A stretch of DNA of 64,000 nt from Pedobacter sp. AJM (GCF_002197755.1 NZ_NHOT01000010.1:124001-188000), one strand, 5' to 3'; positions 41,839 through 51,480 are shown, counted from the stretch's first letter. Numbers and translations are program-made. The notes: generated by a model from the letters alone, not told the origin.

Positions 41839-41931
41839 CTTTTATGTATAAGAATGGCTTTCCAAACAATCATTAAACGCTGTTGTTAGATAGAGGAATA
41901 AGCTCTAATATTTAACCAACAAATTTCGTTT

Positions 41932-43011
41932 ATGCAGTATCTCGACCACTTTTTTGGTTACCCCATCCCTTTGTTATTAAAAAATGTGATTATTGGTTGT
42001 ATTGCCATTTTATTGGGAATCATTATAAAATTTATAATCAGTAAAACTTTCATTCTACTTTCACGCTGGTGGGATTCTATTGTCATTAAATCTACCATCA
42101 AACACCTTAAAAGGCCGGTAGCGGTATTTATACCTTTATTGCTGCTCAATTTTTCGCTGGATTTAATGGTAATGCCTGCCAAAGTCAGGGTGCCGGTTGA
42201 AAAGATGCTCGAAATGGCACTTACGGTAACATTTTCCCTCATTCTAATCCGATTAATTAATGTACTCGAAGATTTTTTATTTTTAAAATATGATCTTAAC
42301 AAGGAGAATAACTTAAAGGAAAGAAAGATTCGTACGCAATTACAATTTATCAGGAAATTTATTGTTTCACTGATCATTATCGTTACCGCCGCCATCATTT
42401 TATTGAGTTTCGAAAGTATGCGTAAAATAGGTGCTGGTTTACTTACAGGTGTAGGAATTGGTGGTATTATCATCGGTTTCGCCGCACAAAAATCTTTAGG
42501 GAATTTACTGGCTGGTTTCCAGATTGCATTTACACAACCCATACGTATTGATGATGTTTTAATTGTGGAGGGAGAATGGGGACGAGTGGAAGAAATAACA
42601 TTGACTTACGTGGTCGTAAGTATCTGGGATCAAAGGAGGTTGATTTTGCCCATCACTTATTTTATTGAAAAGCCCTTTCAAAACTGGACCCGGGTATCAG
42701 CTGATTTGCTTGGAACGGTTTTCCTGTATATGGATTATACGATTCCAATTGAACCACTTCGGCAAGAACTGACCAGGCTTTTAACCAGCAATCCGCTTTG
42801 GGATAAAAGGGTAAATGTGGTTCAGGTAACGGATACCAATAAAGATGGTTCCATCGAAATCAGGTTTTTAATGAGTGCCTCAAATTCTTCAAGGGCTTTT
42901 GATTTACGCTGTAATGTTAGGGAAGCAATGATAACTTTCATCCAAAATAACTATCCTGAAAGTTTACCAAAAACAAGGCTGGAGTACAAAGATAAATTTG
43001 CAGGTTTATAG
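41932..43011 (+). CDS. MscS-family mechanosensitive ion channel
   Basis: 359 residues. Four or five transmembrane helices (about 15-37, 60-78, 92-110, 140-160) end in the pore-lining TM3 region KIGAGLLTGVGIGGIIIGFA followed by AQKSLGNLLAGFQIAFTQPI, the MscS signature. The beta domain (IRIDDVLIVEGEWGRVEEIT) and the C-terminal alpha/beta domain follow. It releases solutes on hypo-osmotic shock. Longer N-terminus than minimal MscS, similar to YbdG/MscM-like channels. Single gene. Confidence 0.92.
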   Translation: MQYLDHFFGYPIPLLLKNVIIGCIAILLGIIIKFIISKTFILLSRWWDSIVIKSTIKHLKRPVAVFIPLLLLNFSLDLMVMPAKVRVPVEKMLEMALTVTFSLILIRLINVLEDFLFLKYDLNKENNLKERKIRTQLQFIRKFIVSLIIIVTAAIILLSFESMRKIGAGLLTGVGIGGIIIGFAAQKSLGNLLAGFQIAFTQPIRIDDVLIVEGEWGRVEEITLTYVVVSIWDQRRLILPITYFIEKPFQNWTRVSADLLGTVFLYMDYTIPIEPLRQELTRLLTSNPLWDKRVNVVQVTDTNKDGSIEIRFLMSASNSSRAFDLRCNVREAMITFIQNNYPESLPKTRLEYKDKFAGL

Positions 43012-43322
43012 AATCTTCAGAGTCTAAGATATTTCTTGGGTAAAATATTCTCAATTCTAATGGGAATAAACTTTTCTATAGAAAAAATTTATAGAAAGGT
43101 TTTTAACTTGCAATGCAATCTTGAATTTATATCGACCATGTGTAAAATTAAACATTTGTGTATGCTTTTTTAAGCGGTTAAATTGATAGATTTCGAAAAA
43201 AGGCAAGAAATGTTCGGAAAGTATGATTTTAACTACCTGTAAACTGGTATATTTTGGGTTGAAATGAGCTTTTGGCATTTAATTTGGATTGGTGTTTTAA
43301 GAAATTAAAAACTAAAAAATCT
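43012..43322. other. Non-coding stretch between MscS and lipoprotein genes
   Basis: AT-rich. I see only short frames without family features and weak inverted repeats (for example around TTTCTATAGAAA, 43072-43083). It probably holds the lipoprotein promoter. Confidence 0.4.
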
Positions 43323-43724
43323 ATGAAAAAATTTAAACTGCTGCTATCCCTTTCCCTAATTTTAGTAACAACGTTTTTGTTCTCTTGTAAAAAAGACGAA
43401 CCTACACCAATTGATCAAAATACCTATCCCAGAAAAGTATCTGTAGAATATAGAATCACTTCGCCGTCTGGCCTTACAAGTTTATATAGCATTGTACGAA
43501 GAAATGCAACAGGAGCAACAGAATTGTTTAGTGATCAAGTACTTCCTTATTCTTATAAGTTTGATATGACTGTTAAACAATTTGATGCCTTATTAATCAG
43601 TGGAACGTCAAACACTGGCGGTACAATTGAATGTGAGATTTTAGTTGACGGTAAGAGTGTTGATAAGAAATCTGGTAGTGGAAATACCTTAACGGATATT
43701 ACTTCAACTTATGTATTTCAATAA
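43323..43724 (+). CDS. Small putative lipoprotein
   Basis: 133 residues from the ATG at 43323 (MKKFKLLLSLSLILVTTFLF), with lipobox LFSC followed by KKDEPTPIDQ, typical of exported Bacteroidota lipoproteins. The frame reaches 43272, but the extra 17 residues precede the signal peptide. The mature part (about 105 residues) is beta-rich (KVSVEYRITSPSGLTSLYSI; GTIECEILVDGKSV), reminiscent of a small beta-sandwich domain; no function known. It has its own terminator. Confidence 0.78.
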   Translation: MKKFKLLLSLSLILVTTFLFSCKKDEPTPIDQNTYPRKVSVEYRITSPSGLTSLYSIVRRNATGATELFSDQVLPYSYKFDMTVKQFDALLISGTSNTGGTIECEILVDGKSVDKKSGSGNTLTDITSTYVFQ

Positions 43725-43750
43725 TTAAATTTTAAAATAAATTTATGCAC

Positions 43751-43786
43751 AAAAGGCTTTCTTGATAAAACAAGAAAGCCTTTTTT
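43751..43786. terminator. Bidirectional terminator between lipoprotein and tex genes
   Basis: AAAAGGCTTTCTTG (43751-43764) and CAAGAAAGCCTTTT (43771-43784), perfect 14-bp stem, 6-nt loop, then TT. It lies between convergent genes. Confidence 0.9.
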
Positions 43787-43828
43787 AATGCATTTTGTGC
43801 TTAGTTTTGTTTTCCTTTTATAGATCTA

Positions 43829-46111
43829 TTATTTAAACATCCCCTTCAGCTTCGCCAGTTTCTCCTGCAAATCACCATCAGCATCTTTTATTTTCGGTTG
43901 TGGTTTTTCAGCAAAGTTACGTGTTCCTTGCTCCTTACGCTTTGCTCCTTGTTCTTTGCTCTTTAGTCCATGTGGCTTAGGACTAAGCTCCGTTTTCATC
44001 GATAAAGAGATCCGTTTACGTGCCGCATCAACTTCCACTACCGTTACTTCTACTTTTTGATGAACTTTAACGATGTCATTTGGGTTAGCCACAAAACGAT
44101 TCGCCAATTGACTGGTATGCACCAGGCCATCCTGATGGACACCAATATCAACAAAAGCACCGAAATTAGTAATGTTGGTTACAATTCCCGGCAGCTTCAT
44201 GCCTGCTCTTAAGTCAGCAATTTCATTAATACCATCTGTAAAGCTGAATGCTTCAAAAGCTTCACGTGGGTCACGGCCCGGTTTTGCCAATTCCTTTAAA
44301 ATATCATTCAAAGTAGGTAAACCGATTTCATCCGTTACATATTGTTGTGGCTTAATCTGTTTCTGTAATTGCGTATCTTTGATTAAAGCCGAAACAGTTG
44401 TACCTAAATCCTTCGCCATCTGGTCTACAACACTGTAACGTTCAGGATGAACGCCACTGGTATCCAAAACATTTTCGGCATTGCGGATACGGAGAAAACC
44501 TGCTGCCTGTTCATAAGCTTTATCGCCCAAACGGGGAACTTTTTTCAAACTTGCCCGGTTCTTAAAAGCACCATTTGCGTTTCTATAATCTACAATATTC
44601 TGCGCCAGTGTTGGTCCGAGGCCGGAAACATAAGCCAGGATTTGTTTAGATGCTGTATTTAATTCCACACCAACCGCATTTACGGCACTGATTACGGTAT
44701 CATCTAAGCTGGCCTGTAACTTACTCTGATCTACATCATGCTGGTACTGGCCTACACCAATCGATTTTGGATCAATTTTGACCAGTTCAGCCAATGGATC
44801 CATCAAACGGCGACCAATGGAAACTGCACCCCGCACCGTAATATCCTGAGTAGGGAATTCTGCTCTGGCTACTTCGGATGCAGAATAAATGGACGCACCG
44901 CTCTCATTTACCATTACAATGGTCACCTTTGGAAGGTTTAAACCGCGAATAAATGATTCCGTTTCCCTGCCTGCGGTTCCGTTTCCGATGGCAATGGCTT
45001 CAATATGATATTTTTCGCAAAGCTGTTTTATCGTGGCTTCGGCATTTTTTACATTACCTTGTCCGGTATGCGGATAAATAGCTGTATTTTCTAAAAGCTG
45101 ACCTTGTTTATCCAGACACACCACCTTACAGCCGGTACGAAATCCAGGGTCAATGGCCAATACATTTTTTTGTCCCATTGGGGCTGCCAGCAGGAGTTGG
45201 CGGGCATTTTCCGCAAAAACCTTAATGGCTTCTTCATCGGCTTTTTGTTTGGTTAGCACCCGAAGTTCGGTTTCCATGGCTGGCTCAAGCAGGCGTTTGT
45301 AACCATCTTCCAATGCTTGCCGTACTTGCTGTGAAGCGACATTCTGGCTGGTAATGAACTGATTTTCAAGGATTGCTATGGCATCTTCAGCAGGTGGCAA
45401 AGCATCTAATCTTAAAATTAATTCTTTTTCACCACGCCGCATGGCTAAAACCCGGTGAGAAGCAGCTGTTTTAACAGGTTCAGTCCAGTTAAAATAATCT
45501 TTATACTTAATGCCTTCTTCTTCCTTTCCTTTTATCACTTCCGTTTTGAAAACAGATTTCTCCTGGAAATAGCTACGCATTTTAGTCCTGGCATCCACAT
45601 TTTCAGAAATGATTTCAGCGATAATATCTCTGGCTCCGGCCAATGCTTCATCAAGCGTATTCACACCCTTTTCCGCATCAATAAATTTGTTGGCTTCTGC
45701 ATTCAGATCAAATTTTTTCTGATCAAGAATTTGTAAGGCCAAAGGTTCCAGACCTTTTTCCCTGGCTACTGAAGCACGGGTTTTACGTTTAGGTTTGAAA
45801 GGCAGATAAATGTCCTCTAAAAGTGAAATGGTTGCTGCTTCGTTGATTTTTTTTTCAAGTTCAGGTGTTAACTTTCCGAGCTCGGTCATTGATTTTAAAA
45901 TCGCTTCACGACGTTTGTCCAGGTCCCGCAGTTGCAAGGCCCTATCGCGAACAGCTGCTACTTCAACCTCATCCAGGCTTCCGGTTAATTCTTTACGGTA
46001 TCTTGAAATAAAGGGCACTGTTGCACCTTCATCCAGTAAGTTAATGGTGGCGGTTACCTGTTTTTCTGCAATGTTTAATTCTGCAGCAATTATTTTATGA
46101 TGGGCTAACAT
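43829..46111 (-). CDS. tex: Tex-family RNA-binding transcription accessory protein
   Basis: 760 residues. Domain order as in Tex: N-terminal helical region (1-190), YqgF-like domain (about 325-450, NVLAIDPGFRTGCKVVCLDK), helix-hairpin-helix (about 500-560, NIVDYRNANGAFKNRASLKK) and a C-terminal S1 domain (about 640-715, GIVTNITNFGAFVDIGVHQD). Tex binds RNA and associates with the transcription machinery. A low-complexity linker (HGLKSKEQGAKRKEQGTRNF) follows S1 and is unusual. Monocistronic. Confidence 0.95.
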   Translation of the reverse strand: MLAHHKIIAAELNIAEKQVTATINLLDEGATVPFISRYRKELTGSLDEVEVAAVRDRALQLRDLDKRREAILKSMTELGKLTPELEKKINEAATISLLEDIYLPFKPKRKTRASVAREKGLEPLALQILDQKKFDLNAEANKFIDAEKGVNTLDEALAGARDIIAEIISENVDARTKMRSYFQEKSVFKTEVIKGKEEEGIKYKDYFNWTEPVKTAASHRVLAMRRGEKELILRLDALPPAEDAIAILENQFITSQNVASQQVRQALEDGYKRLLEPAMETELRVLTKQKADEEAIKVFAENARQLLLAAPMGQKNVLAIDPGFRTGCKVVCLDKQGQLLENTAIYPHTGQGNVKNAEATIKQLCEKYHIEAIAIGNGTAGRETESFIRGLNLPKVTIVMVNESGASIYSASEVARAEFPTQDITVRGAVSIGRRLMDPLAELVKIDPKSIGVGQYQHDVDQSKLQASLDDTVISAVNAVGVELNTASKQILAYVSGLGPTLAQNIVDYRNANGAFKNRASLKKVPRLGDKAYEQAAGFLRIRNAENVLDTSGVHPERYSVVDQMAKDLGTTVSALIKDTQLQKQIKPQQYVTDEIGLPTLNDILKELAKPGRDPREAFEAFSFTDGINEIADLRAGMKLPGIVTNITNFGAFVDIGVHQDGLVHTSQLANRFVANPNDIVKVHQKVEVTVVEVDAARKRISLSMKTELSPKPHGLKSKEQGAKRKEQGTRNFAEKPQPKIKDADGDLQEKLAKLKGMFK

Positions 46112-46427
46112 ATATTGATCTCAATATTAAAGGAGCAAAGCTAAACAGGATTTACGGGATTCATGGATTTTTGGAATTAAGTTTTCCACCGAAAAATGTG
46201 GGAAAATTTTTAGTACACTTATCTTTTTTGATTAGCAACTGATCGCATTTATAGTTGCTCTTGCTTTTTTGCGAATGTTATCTTCAATCCAGTTTAAGTC
46301 GCTTAATCTTTGTGGTCATTTATGGTTGCAAAGTGTATAAATCGATTATACATGAATGCTTTGGTTTACAGTCTATATTAACTTTAATGAAATAAAAATG
46401 GTCTGTGTGACACAGACCATTAATGAT
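46112..46427. other. Non-coding stretch between tex and the methylase gene
   Basis: No gene seen. It contains AACAGGATTTACGGGATTC near 46142-46162, reminiscent of degenerate intergenic repeats, and the hairpin terminator at its upper end. The tex promoter is expected here. Confidence 0.4.
46392..46421 (-). terminator. Palindromic terminator after the methylase gene
   Basis: AATGGTCTGTGT (46397-46408) and ACACAGACCATT (46410-46421) are perfect inverse copies around one base, followed on the minus strand by TTTTTATTTC. The loop must open to about 5 nt in RNA. Confidence 0.75.
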
Positions 46428-47129
46428 TTAATACAACAAGAATATGGTCGGTTTTTTATGAAGGTCAATTTCCTCCTTGCGCCAGTTGTAAACGCTTTGG
46501 GTTTTGATGTATTCATCTTCAGAAGTTAAATTGCTGGCCACACAAACCTGCGTGTTTGGTTTGCAGCTTTTAAGCACTTCTTCAAATAACTGGTTATTGC
46601 GAAAAGGTGTTTCAATAAAAATCTGTGTTTGTTTATAACGGCTGGCAGATAAATCCAGATCTTTGATGCGCTTGGTACGCTGTTCCTTATCAATAGGTAA
46701 ATATCCCCAGAAAGCAAAGCTCTGTCCATTAAAACCAGAAGCCATTAAAGCCAGTAATATAGAACTGGGGCCAACCAAAGGCACTACTTTAATTCCACGT
46801 TTATGCGCTTCAGCTACAATGTCTGCTCCCGGGTCTGCAATGCCGGGGCAACCTGCTTCACTCATTAAACCCACATCTTTACCTGCAGCAAGCTCTACAA
46901 AAAACTGACCCAAATCGGTACGGTTATGTTTTCCATAATCATGAACGATTAAATCTTTCTGGGGTGTTTTCAAACCAGCTTCCTTTAAGAACCGGCGGGC
47001 TGTTTTGCTATTTTCTACAATATAGGTATCAATCTGGTTAATGGTCTCTACCAGATAGGGTGTAAAAGTTTTATGTGCTGCCTCTTCTGCCAGAGGAACA
47101 GGAATAAGATATAAGGTGCCGTTTTGCAT
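46428..47129 (-). CDS. RsmI-like SAM-dependent methyltransferase (tetrapyrrole methylase fold)
   Basis: 233 residues. Core motif SEAGCPGIADPGADIVAEAH followed by VVPLVGPSSILLALMASG matches the RsmI (16S rRNA C1402 ribose methylase) fold. Compared with E. coli RsmI it is shorter, with a diverged N-terminus (NGTLYLIPVPLAEEAAHKTF) and no C-terminal helical domain, a variant common in Bacteroidota. rRNA methylation is likely, but target position is not certain. Confidence 0.85.
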   Translation of the reverse strand: MQNGTLYLIPVPLAEEAAHKTFTPYLVETINQIDTYIVENSKTARRFLKEAGLKTPQKDLIVHDYGKHNRTDLGQFFVELAAGKDVGLMSEAGCPGIADPGADIVAEAHKRGIKVVPLVGPSSILLALMASGFNGQSFAFWGYLPIDKEQRTKRIKDLDLSASRYKQTQIFIETPFRNNQLFEEVLKSCKPNTQVCVASNLTSEDEYIKTQSVYNWRKEEIDLHKKPTIFLLY

Positions 47130-47406
47130 GGTACAAAAATACTTACAATAAATAGGATTTAAGTTCTAAAGTTTACGGTCACTACGGTATAATCTTTTTT
47201 ATAAGTAAAGGTGTAGCAAATTTTATTTCACAACGACTGCTTTTTAGCACAATTATGTCGCGCTTAAAACGTTAAATAAGAGTTAAATACAGCTTAAACA
47301 GGCGTATTCCCATTAATTGCATGAAACTATGCATGCATATTAAACCCTGGGCATTTTTGGTGCTCTAATTGATACACACAAATTAGGTTATTAAATAAAC
47401 ACACAA

Positions 47407-48873
47407 ATGAAAACACTGAAAAAATCGGCAATTGTGCTGGGGCTTTTCACGCTCCTCGCCGGAACCACCACATTAGTCAGGGCACAGGACTATCAAAATG
47501 ATTACCAGAATGATGGTTATAGCACTGGTAACGTTTCTTTGCAAACCTTTTACGACGAACTGACGCCTTATGGAACCTGGATTCAGGATCCGCAATATGG
47601 TTATGTTTGGCGGCCGGATGTAGATCAGAATGAATTTCGGCCTTATTATACCAATGGACGCTGGGCCATGACAGAGTATGGCAATACCTGGGTTTCCAAT
47701 TATGATTGGGGCTGGGCGCCTTTCCACTACGGCCGTTGGGTAATCAATAGCTATCGCCAGTGGATTTGGTTACCAGATACCAATTGGGGACCGGCATGGG
47801 TAGACTGGAGAAGTGGGGATGGTTATTATGGTTGGGCACCAATGGCACCAAGCATTAATATTAATTTAAGCTTTGGCCGTAGGTATTCAGTGCCAGAATT
47901 TTGCTGGAATTTTATTCCGCAACGCAACATCTATATTAATACTTTTCCAAGATATGATTATGGCAGAAATAACGTGTATATCCGTAATACTACGATCATC
48001 AATAACACTTACGTGTATAACAGAAGAAGTTATTATGGCGGCCCGAGGGTAGAAGATATCAGACGTGCCACTAATCGTGACGTAACCGTTTATCGTTTTG
48101 ATCAGAGTAGCAGACCAGGAGCCAGTAGAATTGGGGGCAGGGAAGTGTCGATTTACAGGCCAAGACCAGAGCGTAATGCGGTAGACAACCGCAATGCGGC
48201 ACCGAGAAGATTTGAACAAGGTAATGCCGGAATAGGCCGCGGCGGAAGGAACGATGGCTTAGCTAACCGTGATCCGCGTGGAGGCACAGTTAATAACCAG
48301 AATGGAAATAACCGTGTTGGGGTTACTGATAATCGCAATGGAAGACCAAATCGTGGTAATGATGCTGGCCCGGGGAATACCATAAATCAACCTAATAGAG
48401 GTGAAGCTTATGATAAAAATACCAATGGCAGAATCGGGCGTGGAAATACCAATGGCGTTGATCAAAGAAATACACCCGAAAATATAAGCAGAGGTCAGGG
48501 TCAGCAACAAGTGGATCAAATGCGCCAGCAACGTGCGCAACAAGATCGGATGAGTATAGATCAGCAACGTGCGCAACGTGATATTCAGGTTCAGCAACAA
48601 CGCGGTCAGCTTGAGCAACAGCAACGTTCACAACAGATGGAGCAACAAAGGGCCCAGCGTAACGAACAGATGCAACAACAACGTTCACAGCAGATGGAGC
48701 AACAAAGAGCCCAGCGTAACGAGCAAATGCAGCAACAACGTAACCAGCAGATGGAACAACAACGTTCGCAACAAATGCAACAAAGACAAGAGCAAAGAAG
48801 AACAGAATCTGCTCCTCCACCACAAAGAGGAGGTGGTGAAGCAGGAAGACCATCCAGAGGAGGCAGAGGATAA
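47407..48873 (+). CDS. Exported Tyr/Trp-rich DUF6600-like protein with Q/R-rich tail
   Basis: 488 residues with a signal peptide (1-26). Residues 35-190 are rich in aromatic motifs (FYDELTPYGTWIQDPQYGYV, WVDWRSGDGYYGWAPM), as in DUF6600-type proteins. A basic Arg/Asn/Gly linker (220-360) leads to a C-terminal Gln/Arg-rich tail (370-470) that includes a 19-residue unit present nearly three times. It ends GGGEAGRPSRGGRG, an RGG-like sequence. Probably cell-surface or envelope located; function unknown. The tail may be intrinsically disordered. Confidence 0.8.
   Translation: MKTLKKSAIVLGLFTLLAGTTTLVRAQDYQNDYQNDGYSTGNVSLQTFYDELTPYGTWIQDPQYGYVWRPDVDQNEFRPYYTNGRWAMTEYGNTWVSNYDWGWAPFHYGRWVINSYRQWIWLPDTNWGPAWVDWRSGDGYYGWAPMAPSININLSFGRRYSVPEFCWNFIPQRNIYINTFPRYDYGRNNVYIRNTTIINNTYVYNRRSYYGGPRVEDIRRATNRDVTVYRFDQSSRPGASRIGGREVSIYRPRPERNAVDNRNAAPRRFEQGNAGIGRGGRNDGLANRDPRGGTVNNQNGNNRVGVTDNRNGRPNRGNDAGPGNTINQPNRGEAYDKNTNGRIGRGNTNGVDQRNTPENISRGQGQQQVDQMRQQRAQQDRMSIDQQRAQRDIQVQQQRGQLEQQQRSQQMEQQRAQRNEQMQQQRSQQMEQQRAQRNEQMQQQRNQQMEQQRSQQMQQRQEQRRTESAPPPQRGGGEAGRPSRGGRG
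48637..48780 (+). repeat. 57-bp in-frame tandem repeat in the Q/R-rich tail
   Basis: Units start at 48637, 48694 and 48751 (57 bp apart). Each begins ATGGARCAACAA and encodes MEQQRAQRNEQMQQQRSQQ with minor changes; the third is incomplete. The repeat is open in several frames, so overlapping reading frames here are artefacts of composition. Confidence 0.8.
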
Positions 48874-48880
48874 ATTTTAC

Positions 48881-48909
48881 AGGTCCCGGTTAAAATCGGG
48901 ACCTTTTTA
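48881..48909 (+). terminator. Terminator after the Q/R-repeat gene
   Basis: AGGTCCCG (48881-48888) and CGGGACCT (48897-48904) with an 8-nt loop, followed by TTTTAT. It lies only 7 bp past the stop and just before the convergent HAD gene. Confidence 0.88.
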
Positions 48910-48911
48910 TG

Positions 48912-49535
48912 TTATTGTCCGGCTGCGGATTTTAAGCTGCTCAGGGTAGTCCCTTTGTAGGTTGTTTCAGCATTCGGATAACGGTTTTCAGGATCTAGCA
49001 GGAAAGTCTCTATCCCAAGTTCCAGCCCGAATTTAATCTCAGATGTCGCATCATCACCAATGATCAGAATGTCATCTGTTTTGAACTGATGCTGATCAAT
49101 CAGTTTCTGAAAAGCCTCTTTTTTATTAGAAATTGAAACATCAACCACACAAACTTCTTCAAAATCAGCTGCAATTCCCAGCATTTTAACTTTAGAAGTC
49201 TGCTGCTTGTAAAAGCCAGCTGTGACAATAAATTTTCTTCCTTTTAATGCTTTGATAAAATGATAATCATCCGAAGGTTTTAAGGGTTCTGTTACTGATC
49301 TCGAATTTAAATAATCGATAATGTTTTCCATCGCTTCTTTTCTGAAACCATATTTTTCGGCAACTTTTAAAAAAGGTGTGCGCAGCATTTCACTTTTTGC
49401 CGCCTGGTATTGTTCAGCTGTGATGCCCAGATGCTGTTCATCTAAAAATTGATATAAGCCACCCATCAACTGCTTTTCATTGGGTTTTGTAAAGTATATG
49501 GTATTATCCAGATCGATAAAAAATATTTGCTTCAT
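48912..49535 (-). CDS. HAD-family hydrolase (pyrimidine 5'-nucleotidase/YjjG-like)
   Basis: 207 residues. Motif I is FFIDLDNTIYF with Asp nucleophile and Asp+2 acid, motif II is FIVTAGFYK, and motif III/IV is DDILIIGDDATSEIKFGLEL. The small helical cap after motif I and the length match subfamily I enzymes acting on nucleotides. Substrate inferred only. Convergent with the preceding gene. Confidence 0.87.
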   Translation of the reverse strand: MKQIFFIDLDNTIYFTKPNEKQLMGGLYQFLDEQHLGITAEQYQAAKSEMLRTPFLKVAEKYGFRKEAMENIIDYLNSRSVTEPLKPSDDYHFIKALKGRKFIVTAGFYKQQTSKVKMLGIAADFEEVCVVDVSISNKKEAFQKLIDQHQFKTDDILIIGDDATSEIKFGLELGIETFLLDPENRYPNAETTYKGTTLSSLKSAAGQ

Positions 49536-49614
49536 TGTGGATTGGTTTTTGTAAGATAAAAAAAATAAAACACCTTATACTAAAATATGTTTAACTAGAT
49601 AAATAACTAAAACC

Positions 49615-49842
49615 ATGAAAAAAGAGACGAAAATCATAGTAGGCGTGTTAGCAGGAGCAGCATTAGGCGCAACAATTGCATTGGCATTATCTTCAGATTC
49701 TTCAAATGATCTTAAAGGTAAATTATCAGACTTTTTTGCTGATCTGTTAGACTCCTCAAAAGATAAATTGGCTGGTTTAGCTGATCGAGCATCAGATGTG
49801 GCTGATAAGGTGAAAGATAAAATAGCAGAGGTAAAAGCTTAA
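49615..49842 (+). CDS. YtxH-like small membrane-anchored protein
   Basis: 75 residues. An N-terminal helix with KIIVGVLAGAALGATIALAL spans the membrane, followed by an amphipathic charged helix (LSDFFADLLDSSKDKLAGLA, DVADKVKDKIAEVKA). The pattern fits YtxH-type general stress-associated proteins. A terminator at 49849-49869 follows directly, so it is its own unit. Confidence 0.85.
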   Translation: MKKETKIIVGVLAGAALGATIALALSSDSSNDLKGKLSDFFADLLDSSKDKLAGLADRASDVADKVKDKIAEVKA

Positions 49843-49848
49843 TATTGA

Positions 49849-49869
49849 AATGCCGGATATTCCGGCATT
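49849..49869 (+). terminator. Terminator after the YtxH-like gene
   Basis: AATGCCGGA-TAT-TCCGGCATT, a 9-bp perfect stem, then TTCTTTTT. It overlaps the ATG at 49850 of the long upstream frame, showing that the real start of the nuclease gene is further down at 49898. Confidence 0.85.
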
Positions 49870-49897
49870 TTCTTTTTGTATTTCTAACCATACCTTA

Positions 49898-51295
49898 ATG
49901 AAGATTGCTTTTCATGGTGCTGCCCGTACAGTTACAGGTAGCAAGCACCTTATTAGATTAGATAATAATACCCAAATACTATTAGATTGTGGCCTGTTTC
50001 AGGGAATGGGCCATGTGACCGAAAAGTTAAATGACTTTTTTGGTTTCGATGTTAAAGCAGTTACCTATGTAATTCTATCTCATGCACATATAGACCATTG
50101 TGGTTTATTGCCTAAACTGGTAGCAGATGGCTTTAATGGAAAAATTTTCTGTACGGCTGCTACCATGGATTTAGGGCGGATTTTAATGATGGATTCTGCT
50201 AAGATTCAAATGCAGGATGCTGAATTTTCTAATCGCCATCGCCGGGAAGGGGAAGAAATGGAAGAAGCACTTTATACAGATGAAGATGTTGCAAAAACAT
50301 TAAGCCTGATGAGGATTGTAGACTACGAAGAGGATTTTGAAATTGATGAAAACATTCACCTTCGATTGACTGACGCCGGCCATATCTTAGGAAGTGCTAC
50401 TGTTCATTTAACCATCCAAGAGAATGACAAATCTACACGTCTAACTTTTTCTGGTGATGTAGGTCGTTATGGCGATTTGTTGTTAAAAAGTCCGCAGCAT
50501 TTTGATCAGGCAGACTATATTTTAATGGAATCTACTTATGGCGATTCTTTGCATAAAGACCTCGATCCAATTGAAAATATGCTCCTGGACATTATCCAGA
50601 ACACCTGCGAGGTTAAAAAAGGGAAAGTCATTATTCCTGCTTTCGCCATAGGAAGAACGCAGGAATTGCTTTATGCACTGAATGGTTTGGAATTAAAAGG
50701 CAAATTACCAGATGTTCCTTATTATGTAGATAGCCCATTATCGTCAAAAGCAACTGAAATTTTAAGGAACCATCCCGAAGTGTATAATAATGGGGTAAAA
50801 GAGATTTTAAAAGTAGATCATGATATTTTTGGTTTCAAAGGATTGCGGTTTATTGAAAGTGTAGCGGAATCTAAAGCCTTAAATGAAGACCCAAGACCTT
50901 GCGTGATTATTTCTGCTTCAGGTATGGCTGATGCCGGACGAGTAAAGCATCACATCAGAAACAATATAGGAAACCAAAAAAACACCATTTTAATGGTAGG
51001 CTACTGTGAACCCAATTCACTGGGTGGACAATTAATTGCAGGTAAAAAAGTGGTAGAAATTTTCAGGGATGAGTATGATGTAAAAGCAGAAATTCAATCC
51101 ATCAAATCGATGAGTGCGCACGGTGATTATGAAGATTTATTAAAATTTCTTTCCTGTCAGGATCCTGCACTGGTAAAACAATTGTTTCTGGTTCATGGAG
51201 AATATGAAGTGCAGCAACACTTTGCCACACGTTTAAAGGATCATGGATTTAAGCATGTTGCCATTCCCGAATATCATCAGGAGTTTGAGATTTAG
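49898..51295 (+). CDS. MBL-fold/beta-CASP RNA-processing nuclease
   Basis: 465 residues from the ATG at 49898 (MKIAFHGAARTVTGSKHLIR); upstream sequence to 49850 lies in a terminator. Metallo-beta-lactamase signature LSHAHIDHCGLLPKL (HxHxDH), LTDAGHILGSATVHL and FSGDVGRYGD supply zinc ligands. The beta-CASP insertion contains PAFAIGRTQELLYAL and SASGMADAGRVKHHI, and the C-terminal MSAHGDYEDLLKFL closes the site. Predicted RNA nuclease; the family includes CPSF73-like and RNase J-like enzymes. Confidence 0.93.
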   Translation: MKIAFHGAARTVTGSKHLIRLDNNTQILLDCGLFQGMGHVTEKLNDFFGFDVKAVTYVILSHAHIDHCGLLPKLVADGFNGKIFCTAATMDLGRILMMDSAKIQMQDAEFSNRHRREGEEMEEALYTDEDVAKTLSLMRIVDYEEDFEIDENIHLRLTDAGHILGSATVHLTIQENDKSTRLTFSGDVGRYGDLLLKSPQHFDQADYILMESTYGDSLHKDLDPIENMLLDIIQNTCEVKKGKVIIPAFAIGRTQELLYALNGLELKGKLPDVPYYVDSPLSSKATEILRNHPEVYNNGVKEILKVDHDIFGFKGLRFIESVAESKALNEDPRPCVIISASGMADAGRVKHHIRNNIGNQKNTILMVGYCEPNSLGGQLIAGKKVVEIFRDEYDVKAEIQSIKSMSAHGDYEDLLKFLSCQDPALVKQLFLVHGEYEVQQHFATRLKDHGFKHVAIPEYHQEFEI

Positions 51296-51480
51296 TTGAT
51301 GAATGACCTTCGGACATGTTACATAGAGATGTTTGATTGCATGTTTAAAGATTTTATTCGATAGGCGTTTTTCATCTATCGGCTAACTTAAGGTAGATTT
51401 CATAAATTAAATTTTTCTTTGTTCCTTGCTCTTTGTTCCTTATTCTTTACTATTTCGCCATTCCTCGCTATCTTTGTAAT

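Noticed and set aside
43057..43278. 73-residue minus-strand reading frame in the gap before the lipoprotein gene
   Set aside because: Composition looks random (no motif, no signal peptide), no upstream signal, and it overlaps the expected lipoprotein promoter.
48637..48780. CRISPR array
   Set aside because: The repeat is an in-frame coding tandem repeat with no spacers. No other regularly spaced repeats were seen in the window.
48153..48853. Several overlapping minus-strand frames under the Q/R-repeat gene
   Set aside because: They arise from repetitive CAA/CGT codons read in other frames; the plus-strand gene has a signal peptide and domain structure.
49850..49897. Upstream start of the beta-CASP nuclease at 49850
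   Set aside because: The ATG lies inside the terminator stem of the preceding gene, and the metal-dependent hydrolase fold begins at 49898.
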